DNA of 40,953 bases from Gemmatimonadota bacterium (lineage in GTDB: Bacteria > Latescibacterota > UBA2968 > UBA8231). The position numbers and the translations under genes were made by a program. Shown here one piece after another: positions 8,738-17,236 of the stretch. Where the stretch lies: the NCBI GenBank assembly GCA_018672475.1, contig JABHFS010000136.1, positions 1 to 40,953 on the forward strand, in the 5' to 3' direction. The notes beneath the pieces were generated by a model. It made no database searches and was not told the DNA's origin. It worked only from the letters and a program-made list of their open reading frames with translations. The first letter of the stretch is position 1, and the number at the start of each line of letters is the position of its first letter.

Positions 8738-9736
8738 TTAGCGGTCGTAGCGATCGCCCTCTCGCAAGAAAACAGTCCGGTTTTCACGGGCAGAAAGGGA
8801 GATCGCCGCACCAATCTGGAGATCCAATAGGGCATCCTCGGGAGGGTTATTTGCCGGCTCGCGTCTTTCCAAGGCCTGGAGAAAAGCCTGCGCCTGGCGG
8901 ATGAAGGGCGAGCAAGTGTTTTTGAAAGAGCGCATTTCCGCCGTACCCTGCTGGAACACGGTGATAGAATCTGTATGTACTTGGATTCCGCCTTCGCTAC
9001 AGACGAACCGAGTCTCTGCATCGTCCATGCCCTCGGGTCCAGCATAACTGGCCGTAGCCGAGACAAACGCACCATTCTCGAATCCAATACAAGCCGCACA
9101 GGTCTCCTCCAATACTCGGCCAGGGCCGGTCTCTACCTTGCGGTTGGCCATCGCCGTCACCGTCTCGGGTACGCCCATAATCCAACGGATAGCGTTCAAG
9201 TAGCAGTAGCTCATATGGGTTATCGGCATACCGCCGCTGGCTGCTTGGTCGTAGTACCAACGCTCTGGATCCGGACTCCAGAGCGCCATACTGACCGCCA
9301 TAATTGGCGCTCCGAGCACACCACTGTGAACCAATCGACGGATCTCCTCCCAGGCCAAATCGTAGCGGCGCTGGTAGCCGGCCTCGACGATTCGACCGCG
9401 TTGAGCCGCCAGCTCGGCGATCTGGGTTCCGCTCGCCAGAGAGCAGGCCAGACTGCCGCCGATCAGCAGATCCAAATCCTCTTCGAGCGCCCATACCGCG
9501 ATTTCATCCTGCGCTTTGTGCGGCGTTTCGATCAACACCGCATCCGGGCGGCCTGCCGCCAAATAGCGGATATCGTCACCGTAGAGACTACAGTCTAGTT
9601 CCGCTGCGCAAACCCGGGCCGTCTCCAGGTGCTGAGAGACCACCGCACAGATTTCCGCCTGACCGGTAGCGAGGAATGCCTGTCCCCGAATTCGGGCCAT
9701 ATGACCAGCCCCGGCAATAGCTATGCGTTTTTTAAT
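8738..9736 (-). CDS. Gfo/Idh/MocA-family oxidoreductase with ATT start and non-canonical active site
   Basis: Started at the first ATG (9700) the protein would lack its dinucleotide-binding motif. Reading back from that ATG gives KKRIAIAGAGHMARIRGQAF, the expected first strand and GxGxxA turn. Just upstream is an ATT at 9736 with AAGGA eight bases before it, and a TAA two codons upstream, so ATT is the only sensible start (332 aa). The C-terminal alpha/beta domain is present. The usual EKP triad with catalytic Lys is replaced by GGS (in LLIGGSLACS), and the second motif reads GGMPITHMSYCYLNAIRW, without the normal Asp/His pair. It may have lost standard sugar dehydrogenase activity. It lies between a hydrolase and a sugar epimerase. 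Confidence 0.75.
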   Translation of the reverse strand: MKKRIAIAGAGHMARIRGQAFLATGQAEICAVVSQHLETARVCAAELDCSLYGDDIRYLAAGRPDAVLIETPHKAQDEIAVWALEEDLDLLIGGSLACSLASGTQIAELAAQRGRIVEAGYQRRYDLAWEEIRRLVHSGVLGAPIMAVSMALWSPDPERWYYDQAASGGMPITHMSYCYLNAIRWIMGVPETVTAMANRKVETGPGRVLEETCAACIGFENGAFVSATASYAGPEGMDDAETRFVCSEGGIQVHTDSITVFQQGTAEMRSFKNTCSPFIRQAQAFLQALERREPANNPPEDALLDLQIGAAISLSARENRTVFLREGDRYDR

Positions 9737-9985
9737 GAGTTAAATCCTTAGCGAATAAATGGGTGTTGCGGCCTGCACTTGCGCCTCCCTCAAGTTCTTA
9801 TCTCGTCGATAGGAGCATCTTGCTCGACTGCGATCCAGCCCTCAGACTTTAAACACCTTATTCTTTGCCTTCACAAGCCCATGCCCCGGACATTGGGCCT
9901 GAATAGGCGCGAAGATCTAGCGTGCGAGATCGACGATGAGATCCGCAATGAATATCAACTTGGCGTCCGGCACAGGTTGCAGCTA

Positions 9986-10741
9986 CTAATAGCCAATACT
10001 ACGCATATAGGCTCGATTGATCCGCATCTTCTCCTCCTCGGTCCGTTCCGCCTCCCCCGGACACACCGTAACCCATCCCGTAAAACCAACGCGCTCTAAT
10101 GCGCCCATAAATGCCGCATAATCACACATCGGCCCATCGCCCAACTCCACCGTCTTGCCGTCCTTGAAATCGTGCAGGTGCACATAGGCAATACGCGAGG
10201 TAAAATCGTGCACCGCCTGCACCGGGTCATACCCCCAGTGGACCGCGTGCGACATGTCCAAGCACAACATGCAGGCATTGAGCCGCTGCATAAAGCGCTT
10301 CCACTCGTCTTCGCTATTAACTAAGTGGTTAATATGCGGGTGAAAGGTCACACAAACGCCGAGCGTATCGCCATAGACGGCTAAGTCCTCATACACCGCT
10401 GCCATCTGGTCCAGTTCTTGGTCGGAACAGACCCGCTGCCCTCGCCCGGGTCCCTTGGTCATAAACGTCTCGACCCCTAATTCGGCGGCAAACTCAATGC
10501 GTCGCTTGTTGATCTGATGACTCGGATCGTCAATGCTCAACGTGGCATTGGGGCCACACACAGCGGCGATCTCCACGCCGAATCGCTCGCACAATTTCCG
10601 CCCCCGGCCCGGTGTGCCCAGCCAGTCCAGCGGTTGCCGTACCTCCCAACCGTCCCATCCGGCCGCCTGTAGCGCCGCCAATTCCCGCTCGAGATCGGGC
10701 GCTTCCCAGAACAATCCGCTATACGCAAGTTTATAAGCCAA
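9986..10741 (-). CDS. Sugar phosphate isomerase/epimerase (xylose isomerase-like TIM barrel)
   Basis: The 251-aa protein starts at TTG with AGGAG eight bases upstream; the nearby ATG is out of frame. It has the TIM-barrel pattern of the AP-endonuclease-2/IolE-like superfamily. Candidate metal ligands are in VTFHPHINH (His134, His136), CLDMSHAVHW (Asp162, His165) and YVHLHDFKDG (His188, His190). The length fits hydroxypyruvate isomerase or inosose dehydratase-like enzymes. It likely converts a keto-sugar or inosose, possibly with the neighbouring Gfo/Idh/MocA protein. The 249 bases between the two genes contain no clear gene. Confidence 0.85.
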   Translation of the reverse strand: MAYKLAYSGLFWEAPDLERELAALQAAGWDGWEVRQPLDWLGTPGRGRKLCERFGVEIAAVCGPNATLSIDDPSHQINKRRIEFAAELGVETFMTKGPGRGQRVCSDQELDQMAAVYEDLAVYGDTLGVCVTFHPHINHLVNSEDEWKRFMQRLNACMLCLDMSHAVHWGYDPVQAVHDFTSRIAYVHLHDFKDGKTVELGDGPMCDYAAFMGALERVGFTGWVTVCPGEAERTEEEKMRINRAYMRSIGY

Positions 10742-10864
10742 CAGTCATTCTCCTGAAAAAGATGATCCGTATGTTGCCCAATATCATCAAAGCGATTTTC
10801 TCACATAATAGTACGCTTGGCAACTCCACGCTTTATAGCAGCGTTTTTTCGTACTACACCCATC

Positions 10865-11863
10865 TCAATCCTTCGCGTTTGATGGGGTCTCCACGGGAGC
10901 GAATTTTGCTATCACCCATAAGATGCCAGCCAAAATAAAAACCCCGCAATAATCGATCAACGCGATGCGGGGCAGCTCGGTATAAAAGAGTGGCCCGCGT
11001 TGGATCGCCACCACGCTAGCACCCGCGAGGTACAAAAGGGTAAATACCCACTTTTGCACTGTAGTGAAGTTTAAACCGTGCATCTGGGTGATGATGAAAA
11101 TGCCCAAAAAACCGAAAAAGAACATACCCCAAATATTGTGCGGGCTTTCTAAGGCAACGATGGTGCCGTGCACGATCACCCACATTTCCAACAAGAGCGT
11201 CCATTGGCGATTGAGGTGAAATCGGGTGAAAAATAGACTGCCCTGTAAAAGCAATACGAAGATATAAGAAAAGCCCAGCAGATGGCCCCAGGTAGCCTCG
11301 GTGGGATGATACCAAAAGGTATAGATGATCGCCCACGAAAAATAATAGCCGTGGTATTTTTTGGCCGCGCGAATGATGCTTTTGGAAATGGGTGGTTTTT
11401 TGCCAAAAAACAAGCCGCGCCTCGGCGTTTCCATGAGCAAGACCCAAATCAGCATGATTGCCACCGAGACGAGCGCACTCCAGATTGAAACGTGTTGGGC
11501 TAAGCCGTCGTACCAAATGTGAGTTTGGGCAATATGTAACAGGCAAAAGAAAGCGTTGAGGCCCAAGGCCCACCAGTTAACATTGTGCAGTGTGTGCCCA
11601 TATTGGAGTTGGCGCCGTTGGGCGTAAAAGATCAATCCCCACATAGTGAGTTGGTGCAGGCCATAAAAAAACCAGGCGCTAAAAATGCCCATGGTAGTGC
11701 GCTCGGGCAGTTGCCACCAATACCATGAGGCGCCGCTATCGGCCAAATGGGGCACGTCCTTGAGTAGCGGGGCCATTGCCCAAATTAGCCAAGTCAGCAG
11801 CAGTGTAAAGCCAACGCCGCCAAGAGCGGCTATGGTGTCTTGCGGTATGGTTTTTTTATTCAT
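10865..11863 (-). CDS. Polytopic membrane protein with many conserved-looking His/Trp residues, family unknown
   Basis: The 332-aa product from ATG 11863 has about ten hydrophobic segments. An in-frame ATG at 11899 is an alternative start, and neither has a clear ribosome site. His and Trp sit near the membrane edges: HTLHNVNWW, CLLHIAQTHIWY, KKYHGYYFSWAI, FWYHPTEATWGH, VHGTIVALESPHN and QMHGLNF. Such spacing could bind heme or metal or serve an oxidoreductase, but no known motif (HxxxH boxes or CxxCH) is complete. No family name is justified. It stands alone after the sugar enzyme genes. Confidence 0.7.
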   Translation of the reverse strand: MNKKTIPQDTIAALGGVGFTLLLTWLIWAMAPLLKDVPHLADSGASWYWWQLPERTTMGIFSAWFFYGLHQLTMWGLIFYAQRRQLQYGHTLHNVNWWALGLNAFFCLLHIAQTHIWYDGLAQHVSIWSALVSVAIMLIWVLLMETPRRGLFFGKKPPISKSIIRAAKKYHGYYFSWAIIYTFWYHPTEATWGHLLGFSYIFVLLLQGSLFFTRFHLNRQWTLLLEMWVIVHGTIVALESPHNIWGMFFFGFLGIFIITQMHGLNFTTVQKWVFTLLYLAGASVVAIQRGPLFYTELPRIALIDYCGVFILAGILWVIAKFAPVETPSNAKD

Positions 11864-11924
11864 CAGGCGATTTCGGTAGGGGGTAAAGCGCAAAGCCATT
11901 ACATCTTGTCTAATGTCCTGATCT

Positions 11925-12182
11925 GGCGCTAGGTCGCGAGGATCACAAGGATAATGTCTCCATTTAAGGGGGAGCCGAAGCCGTCGCACTCGGAAGCGAA
12001 ATCTGCGCCCGCGGCGATGGCCACCTCGCGCTCGCTGGCGGCACGCTTCCCTTCTTGCTCTGGCGACGGGCTGAGATCTCGACCATCGCATTAAGCTCGT
12101 CTGATTCGTTCGCGCCCAGCGTATTTTTGATGACGAGGCAGCCGCATAGGCCCCAAAGGTCCTCTTCCATTTCAGTAGGCAT
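11925..12182 (-). pseudogene. Possible phytanoyl-CoA-dioxygenase-like gene remnant
   Basis: From an ATG at 12182 the frame reads DLWGLCGCLVIKNTLGANES and DELNAMVEI, which resembles the N-terminal block of PhyH-type Fe(II)/2-oxoglutarate dioxygenases (GYLVIxNVLSxxE..ELN). It then turns into Ser/Pro/Arg-rich nonsense. A second frame nearby reads VAIAAGADFASECDGFGSP and NGDIILVILAT. This looks like a decayed gene. Low-moderate confidence, as the match is one block only. The interval 12183-12568 contains no further gene. Confidence 0.35.
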
Positions 12183-12568
12183 TATTCAGTTTCCCAATCA
12201 ACACATGGGTTTCGATTTCAATACACTCGGGTCGATAAGACTAGACGCCCATGGTACAGGATGAAAAGTATGTCTTATTCAGCTATTCAGATCAAGTGTC
12301 GATTGTGTCAAGCCCCCCCCAATCTATACATTATGGTGATGCAATATTTAGGAAGGGTACGGTCAAGGTAGACAAGATGCTGATGAGCTAGGTTAGTAAA
12401 AAGAGAGGATAGGACTCAGGTTCGCGTGCTAGGGGATGCCATTTATTGATCACGATAAAAATATCTGCATCTTGATGATGGGTGAAATAAACCGATAGCG
12501 AATGTTTAATACTGCGCAGTTTATTTTTCCAATTCACCCGAAATCGGTCAGAACAACTGGAGGAAGCA

Positions 12569-12819
12569 ATGTCTGAAACAAATGTGGATTCAACCGACTT
12601 TTACCTGCATCAATCGTCCCGGCTGTGATCGTTGGTGGTCTTAGCTTCCAGGGCTCACCAGGCGGGAAGAATTTCTTGCCGTGGCTTGTCGTCGCATCTA
12701 CGTTGAATATTATTTGGTTCCATCTACCCGACTATTTTCTCGGTGGGGCCTATGATCACAAAAAAGAAATTGCTGTAATAATGCAAAAAGAAGAAGACAG
12801 CGCTGGGGAAAGGGAGTAA
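12569..12819 (+). pseudogene. Small membrane protein with a frameshift
   Basis: An ATG at 12569 has a strong GGAGG site (CTGGAGGAAGCA) but reads only 20 codons (SETNVDSTDF...) to TGA. One base out of phase from about 12598 the sequence reads LPASIVPAVIVGGLSFQGSP, NFLPWLVVASTLNIIWFHL and an acidic tail ending at 12819. That frame has no start of its own except a GTG inside the first helix. Joining the two gives a sensible 83-residue, two-helix membrane protein. Either a frameshift mutation or an assembly error is present. Family unknown. Confidence 0.45.
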
Positions 12820-13009
12820 TACCCTCGGAGTCGTAAAGCAACTGATGAAGAAGGATTGCGCTGTTCCTATGCGCGTTATTTTTCGACTGCGAATCGCTAC
12901 AACCGAGAATCGGAGGCTTATTGTGACATGGATTGAGGCTCTGTACCAATCGGGGGAACGTCGGGTTTCGGCGCCTCGCACCTTACGTCCTTGCTAGCTG
13001 CGGAGCAAT

Positions 13010-13135
13010 ATGAATTTCAACGCACGAATCAACTTGCACCAGTATAAATTACCTACACAGAGGGCGGCGCTTTCCCAGTCACCTGCGAGTATCTGGCGCA
13101 AGCTGTGGCGACCGCTATACGAAGCCGCACGATGA
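13010..13135 (+). CDS. 41-aa ORF coupled to the following membrane protein gene
   Basis: An ATG with GGAG four to five bases upstream begins a 41-codon frame reading MNFNARINLHQYKLPTQRAA and SPASIWRKLWRPLYEAAR. Its TGA overlaps the next gene's ATG (ATGA at 13132-13135). This overlap supports translational coupling, so the ORF may be a leader peptide or a real basic microprotein. There is no homology that I recognise. Confidence 0.45.
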   Translation: MNFNARINLHQYKLPTQRAALSQSPASIWRKLWRPLYEAAR

Positions 13136-13563
13136 GTCACAGAACCTACGTTGGGCTGCTTGCAGTGCTGCTAGTGGTGTTTCTTTTCCGCGTCACCGCG
13201 CAATTCGTACAGTGGGTACACCCCGTCCTGTTTTTGCCGCCATTCGACGACTGGCAAAGCGGTGTGTTGCCTTATCCGGTGCTATTGCTCGCCCAAATTG
13301 CAATACTGGCGGTGCTGTTTGTAATCATTTTCAGCCACACTAATGGCCGTCATGTGTCTAGCCGCCGACGCGGCATAGCCTGGATGGCAGGTGGTGGCGT
13401 TTACTTTGGCGTAATGGCTCTGCGCTTGCTCGCTTCGGTCACTTTTGCTCTTCCAGATTCATGGTTAGGCGCAACGATACCCTCGGTCTTTCATCTGGTG
13501 CTGGCCTGTTTCCTGCTGTTGCACGGCTACGGCCATTTGCGTTGTCGCAGACCGAGTGATTGA
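13132..13563 (+). CDS. Small integral membrane protein (four predicted helices)
   Basis: The 143-aa product has four hydrophobic segments: YVGLLAVLLVVFLFRVTAQF, PVLLLAQIAILAVLFVIIF, a GGGVYFGVMALRLLASV helix, and VFHLVLACFLLLHGYGHL, ending in a basic tail (RCRRPSD). The start at 13132 is preferred over an in-frame GTG at 13105 because of the ATGA overlap with the preceding 41-aa ORF. It ends within two bases of the next gene's start. The family is not recognised. Co-transcription with the CocE-like hydrolase suggests a linked role. Confidence 0.7.
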   Translation: MSHRTYVGLLAVLLVVFLFRVTAQFVQWVHPVLFLPPFDDWQSGVLPYPVLLLAQIAILAVLFVIIFSHTNGRHVSSRRRGIAWMAGGGVYFGVMALRLLASVTFALPDSWLGATIPSVFHLVLACFLLLHGYGHLRCRRPSD

Positions 13564-13564
13564 G

Positions 13565-15406
13565 ATGATTATGGATACTGTGGCAGGCCGCTGTGGCCGC
13601 GGCGTGCGTAAATATACATATCGCCAAACCAAAGGCGGGCGGCGCACTGCAACGCACCTAGCCATTGTGTTGCTTTGTTGGGCAGCGTTGCAGTCGTTGG
13701 GCTGCCAGCGGATGCTCGATCAAGCGGCCCGGCGCATGCTACCACGCGAGGGTGTTCGACCCGCCGTCTTTGCAGTGCATACGCAAAGACGGGTCGGTTT
13801 CACCACTGTCGATGGTGTGGCCTTACGAGCGGACGTGCATCGACCAATCGGTCTAGTTAAAGCACCGACGTTGCTGGTGCGCATCCCATTTACGAATACC
13901 CTGAAAAATCGTGTTAGATCGGATGCGGTAGCCCGCTACTGGGCTAGTCGGGGCTATGTGGTGGTGATTCAGGGCACCCGCGGACGCTACGAGTCCGGCG
14001 GGCGCTTCTATCCCTTGCGCCACGAACGGCAAGACGGCATCGCTACTCTCCACTGGTTAGCACGTCAACCCTGGTATGATGGTCGCATCGGCATGTGGGG
14101 TGGATCGGCATTCGGACACACCCAATGGGCGGTGGCTGACCAGGATTCGGTCGGAGTCGGAGCCTTCTTCATTCAGATCGCCAGTAGCAGTTTTCGCACG
14201 ATGTTTTTTCCGGGCGGGGCCTTCTCGTTAGAGAGCGCGATGTACTGGGCTATCCGCAGCCGCGGCCAGCGCGACCGGCCCGTCGAGATTGAAGACCTGC
14301 GGCGCGGCGTAGAGGGCTTGCCACTGATTGACGGCGACGAGGCGGCTATCGGCGATACTGATTTCTACAATGACTGGCTGCTGCACCGCGAAAACGATGA
14401 ATACTGGGAAAAAATAGATGGTCACGACCGTGCTAAGACGCTTGCTGCACCCGCCCTGCTGCTCGCCGGTTGGTTCGACCCTTTTTTGCCCTCGCAGCTC
14501 GCCGATTTTACAGCGATCAAACGCGAGGCACAGCCGCACATAGCTGGTGAAACGCGTTTGATCATCGGTCCCTGGGGACATGCTTTCTCGCCCAGGCTTC
14601 CCGGCCAAGACGACGACAATCCCTATCGCCTAGCCAGTATCGCTCCTGCGTTGCCATGGTTCGATTATCACCTGGGAGTCCACGGTGACAGCCTGAACAT
14701 GGCGCCGGTACGCCTTTTTGTAATGGGGATCAATCGATGGAGAAACGAGCGCGAATGGCCGCTACGGCGCACTCAATATACGCCCTATTACATAGATAGT
14801 GCGGGGGATGCACACCGACCTGCAGGCAGTGGCCGTTTAACTCTTGGGTTACCGGCTGGTGCCGAGGCGTCCGATGCTTTCGTCTACAACCCCAAACAAC
14901 CGGTGCCGTCGGCTGGGGGCGCGATACTAGGCCCCCGCGCAGGGGTCTACATACAGAACGAAATTGAGGAGCGCTCCGATGTCCTAGTATACAGTTCGCA
15001 AGCCCTCGAAGAACCGCTCGAGACCACCGGACCAATTACCGCCGTGTTGTATGTCAAAACCGATGCGGTGAGTACCGACTGGACTGTAAAACTGGTCGAT
15101 GTCCACCCAGATTCAACGGCCTACAATATTTGTGACGGCATATTGCGCCATAGCTACGCATTAGAGCGGACGCCGCAGCCAATTAAAGTAGTGCTATGGC
15201 CTACCAGCCATGTCTTTCTCACGGGTCACCGTATTCGCATTGAGATCTCCAGCAGTAACTTTCCGCGCTACGATCGCAATCTCAATAGCGGCGATACGAG
15301 CGTGGATGCAACAGTCAGCCATATAGCCCATCAGCAAATCTATCATACCCCGCGCTATCCCTCGCATATAGTGTTGCCGGTCATACCTGCTATTAGCAAT
15401 CGCTAG
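13565..15406 (+). CDS. CocE/NonD-family hydrolase (peptidase S15-like alpha/beta hydrolase), probable lipoprotein
   Basis: The 613-aa enzyme has a basic N-terminus, a hydrophobic stretch and a lipobox-like end (AALQSLGC, Cys47), so it is probably exported and lipidated. The alpha/beta hydrolase domain follows. It has the phrases GYVVVIQGTRGRYESGG and a nucleophile elbow MWGGSAFGH (Ser181). The acid residue is likely Asp305 in LLLAGWFDPF and the base His339 in LIIGPWGHAF. The C-terminal jelly-roll (PepX_C) domain is complete, with VFLTGHRIRIEISSSNFPRY near the end. This is the full S15/CocE architecture (X-Pro-peptidase, cocaine esterase, glutaryl acylase). The start overlaps the membrane protein's end, implying coupling. 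Confidence 0.9.
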   Translation: MIMDTVAGRCGRGVRKYTYRQTKGGRRTATHLAIVLLCWAALQSLGCQRMLDQAARRMLPREGVRPAVFAVHTQRRVGFTTVDGVALRADVHRPIGLVKAPTLLVRIPFTNTLKNRVRSDAVARYWASRGYVVVIQGTRGRYESGGRFYPLRHERQDGIATLHWLARQPWYDGRIGMWGGSAFGHTQWAVADQDSVGVGAFFIQIASSSFRTMFFPGGAFSLESAMYWAIRSRGQRDRPVEIEDLRRGVEGLPLIDGDEAAIGDTDFYNDWLLHRENDEYWEKIDGHDRAKTLAAPALLLAGWFDPFLPSQLADFTAIKREAQPHIAGETRLIIGPWGHAFSPRLPGQDDDNPYRLASIAPALPWFDYHLGVHGDSLNMAPVRLFVMGINRWRNEREWPLRRTQYTPYYIDSAGDAHRPAGSGRLTLGLPAGAEASDAFVYNPKQPVPSAGGAILGPRAGVYIQNEIEERSDVLVYSSQALEEPLETTGPITAVLYVKTDAVSTDWTVKLVDVHPDSTAYNICDGILRHSYALERTPQPIKVVLWPTSHVFLTGHRIRIEISSSNFPRYDRNLNSGDTSVDATVSHIAHQQIYHTPRYPSHIVLPVIPAISNR

Positions 15407-15617
15407 GATTGCTCTAAAGCGCAGAGACCTAAGTGATTGGGTTCTAAGGTCACTACGTCGTCCCTACTATCACATTACAGATAATCGCTGAGACCACCCA
15501 ACATCTTGTCGTGTGTTTACTCCTGATAGCAAAGTACTTACCTAGCAAAATTCGCCCAGAAAATGCATAATCAGAACATCTATTGGTGTTTTTTGGCTCG
15601 GCCATATTTACTTTTGA

Positions 15618-15914
15618 GCTGTTTTTCATTGTAGATTACAAGATGAAACAGTATCGGGCATCGAGACATTAAAACAATATGTAATAGAAGACTACCGATG
15701 TTGTAGCCAACACTACGTTGACGAATTGCACCAACGCACTCTCCATGATGATACGATAGTTATCAAGTCTGCAGAATTAATCCCAGTTTACACGCTCAAA
15801 GAACATGGCAGGTATTTGAGTGGAATATCCTATGCAACCGAACAGCGCCTCAATCTCGAATATTACCATGGCATGACTTTTGTCCGATACATTCGCACGA
15901 TGTTCTTATCATAA
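15618..15914 (+). pseudogene. Partial duplicate of the C-terminal domain of the downstream XRE regulator
   Basis: The frame matches the middle of the regulator at 16376-17176: CCSQHYVDELHQRTLHDD against CCSQHYVDAVPTRSIHDD, then SAELIPVYTLKEHGRYLSGI against SAELVSVYTLKEHGRHLNGI, ending at the same point (FRYI/VRYI..LF). It has no helix-turn-helix part. The homologous DNA spans about 250 bases, offset by about 1.06 kb. A truncated paralogue or decayed sister gene is most likely; expression of the last 62 codons from ATT/ATG-less starts is doubtful. Confidence 0.7.
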
Positions 15915-16096
15915 AATAAACAAAATTGTAACTATTCACAGGTAATCAAAAGAAAGACGCACTCCCAAAAATAAAGCTCTCAATGATTCTTACATTCGGA
16001 GAAATTTTTTACTTATATTGCAGGAACTCTGACCTGTAAACGACTATGGCGGTGCCTCTTTCTTGTGTGCGGATCTTGACCTTGTATTCGAATTGA

Positions 16097-16114
16097 GGCT
16101 TTGTTGCATAAATC
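16097..16114. mobile_element. IS903-group (IS5 family) terminal-repeat-like sequence
   Basis: GGCTTTGTTGCATAAATC differs by one base from the 18-bp end of IS903 as I recall it (GGCTTTGTTGAATAAATC). No transposase or partner end is evident close by. A weaker match lies at 34673-34690 beside an IS3 remnant. It is probably a leftover insertion-sequence end. Confidence 0.4.
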
Positions 16115-16238
16115 GTCTAAAGCTGGTCATTTCTTAGTTCGATTTGGATTCCATGCCGAAACGCTACTAGCGGAAGAGTCGATCGCACCGATCATAGTGC
16201 GTGCTTGTGCGATCTGTTTTATAGGGTGATTGCTGAGT

Positions 16239-16270
16239 CACATATTGACATAATCGATATAGAATATGTG
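16239..16270. promoter_or_regulatory. Candidate operator upstream of the XRE regulator
   Basis: CACATATT (16239-16246) and AATATGTG (16263-16270) form a perfect 8-bp inverted repeat with a 16-base spacer that itself holds ATCGAT and a TTGACA hexamer (16245-16250). It is about 105 bases before the regulator's ATG. Autoregulation by the downstream helix-turn-helix protein is plausible. Confidence 0.35.
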
Positions 16271-16375
16271 CAATATATATTTTTGCTAATTTAGATATAG
16301 AGCACACACTGTGACTAGTCTAATGTGAAATGCTCTTCTCCACTTGCTAAAAAAATATTCGGGGTATCGATAGTT

Positions 16376-17176
16376 ATGGCAAAAGATAAAAGTGATGATG
16401 TAGAGGCTTCGGTTGGAAATAATGCAAAAAATAGAAATTACTATTCAAGACGTATTGGCGTACGACTAGCACAGGCACTCGCTCGAAGAGGATGGACTCA
16501 AAGTCGCCTCGCAAAAAAACTAGGTGTCACCGATAACACGATGAGTCGGATTATATCCGGACAAGAGCGCTTGAATATGAATCTCTGTTGCCAGGCAATA
16601 GAATTATTGGGGTTTACACCAGAGTCTTTGCTATCCGATGATCCGATCATGCCCGCTTCAACGGGCATAGCGGCGATTGATCGTGGAATTCTAGATATAT
16701 ATGGCGAGCTTACACAATCCGGGGTCGAGACATTGGGGCAATACATTACAACAGATTATATATGCTGCAGCCAGCACTATGTTGATGCAGTACCCACTCG
16801 CTCGATACACGATGACATTATCGCCATTAGTTCTGCAGAATTAGTGAGCGTGTACACCCTTAAAGAACACGGCAGACATTTAAACGGAATATCGTATGAT
16901 ACAGAGCGGCGTATGAATCTCAAAAATTCATATGGCACGACATTTTTCCGATATATTCAATCGCTTTTCTTGTTGGATGATAACAAGGTTGTAGTGGCTT
17001 CAAATAACGGAAAGAAAGATACATCGAACAATATTATTGAAAAAAATTCTATAATCGAAGTATATCAACTTGTAAACGATTTTCAAAGTATCTCAAGAGG
17101 CGCCCAATTTTCAATAAATGGCAAGACTTGGTTTAAAGTGAGGGGTGATTTCCAGGTCGCTGATAACAACCCTTAA
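16376..17176 (+). CDS. XRE/HTH_3 transcriptional regulator with a novel C-terminal domain
   Basis: The protein (266 aa from the ATG at 16376; a GTG at 16325 is also in frame) starts with a charged stretch. A classic HTH_3 domain follows: IGVRLAQALARRGWTQSRLA, KKLGVTDNTMSRIISGQER and a last helix with LLGFTPESLL. The remaining C-terminal part has a Cys pair (YICCSQHYVD), a SAELVSVYTLKEHG block and a final SIIEVYQLVNDFQSISRG region. It is not a sensor family that I know. The block is repeated in the fragment just upstream. It could bind a ligand or form oligomers. There is a candidate operator in its promoter region. Confidence 0.75.
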   Translation: MAKDKSDDVEASVGNNAKNRNYYSRRIGVRLAQALARRGWTQSRLAKKLGVTDNTMSRIISGQERLNMNLCCQAIELLGFTPESLLSDDPIMPASTGIAAIDRGILDIYGELTQSGVETLGQYITTDYICCSQHYVDAVPTRSIHDDIIAISSAELVSVYTLKEHGRHLNGISYDTERRMNLKNSYGTTFFRYIQSLFLLDDNKVVVASNNGKKDTSNNIIEKNSIIEVYQLVNDFQSISRGAQFSINGKTWFKVRGDFQVADNNP

Positions 17177-17236
17177 AATAGAGGCATGTCATCGTAGAGT
17201 TCTCCCGCGCATATTTAAGCGAAAGGAGAATGCCCG

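Noticed and set aside
8975..9598. 207-codon plus-strand frame inside the Gfo/Idh/MocA gene
   Set aside because: It lies antisense to a gene with clear family motifs, has no ribosome site and its composition is that of a reverse-strand shadow.
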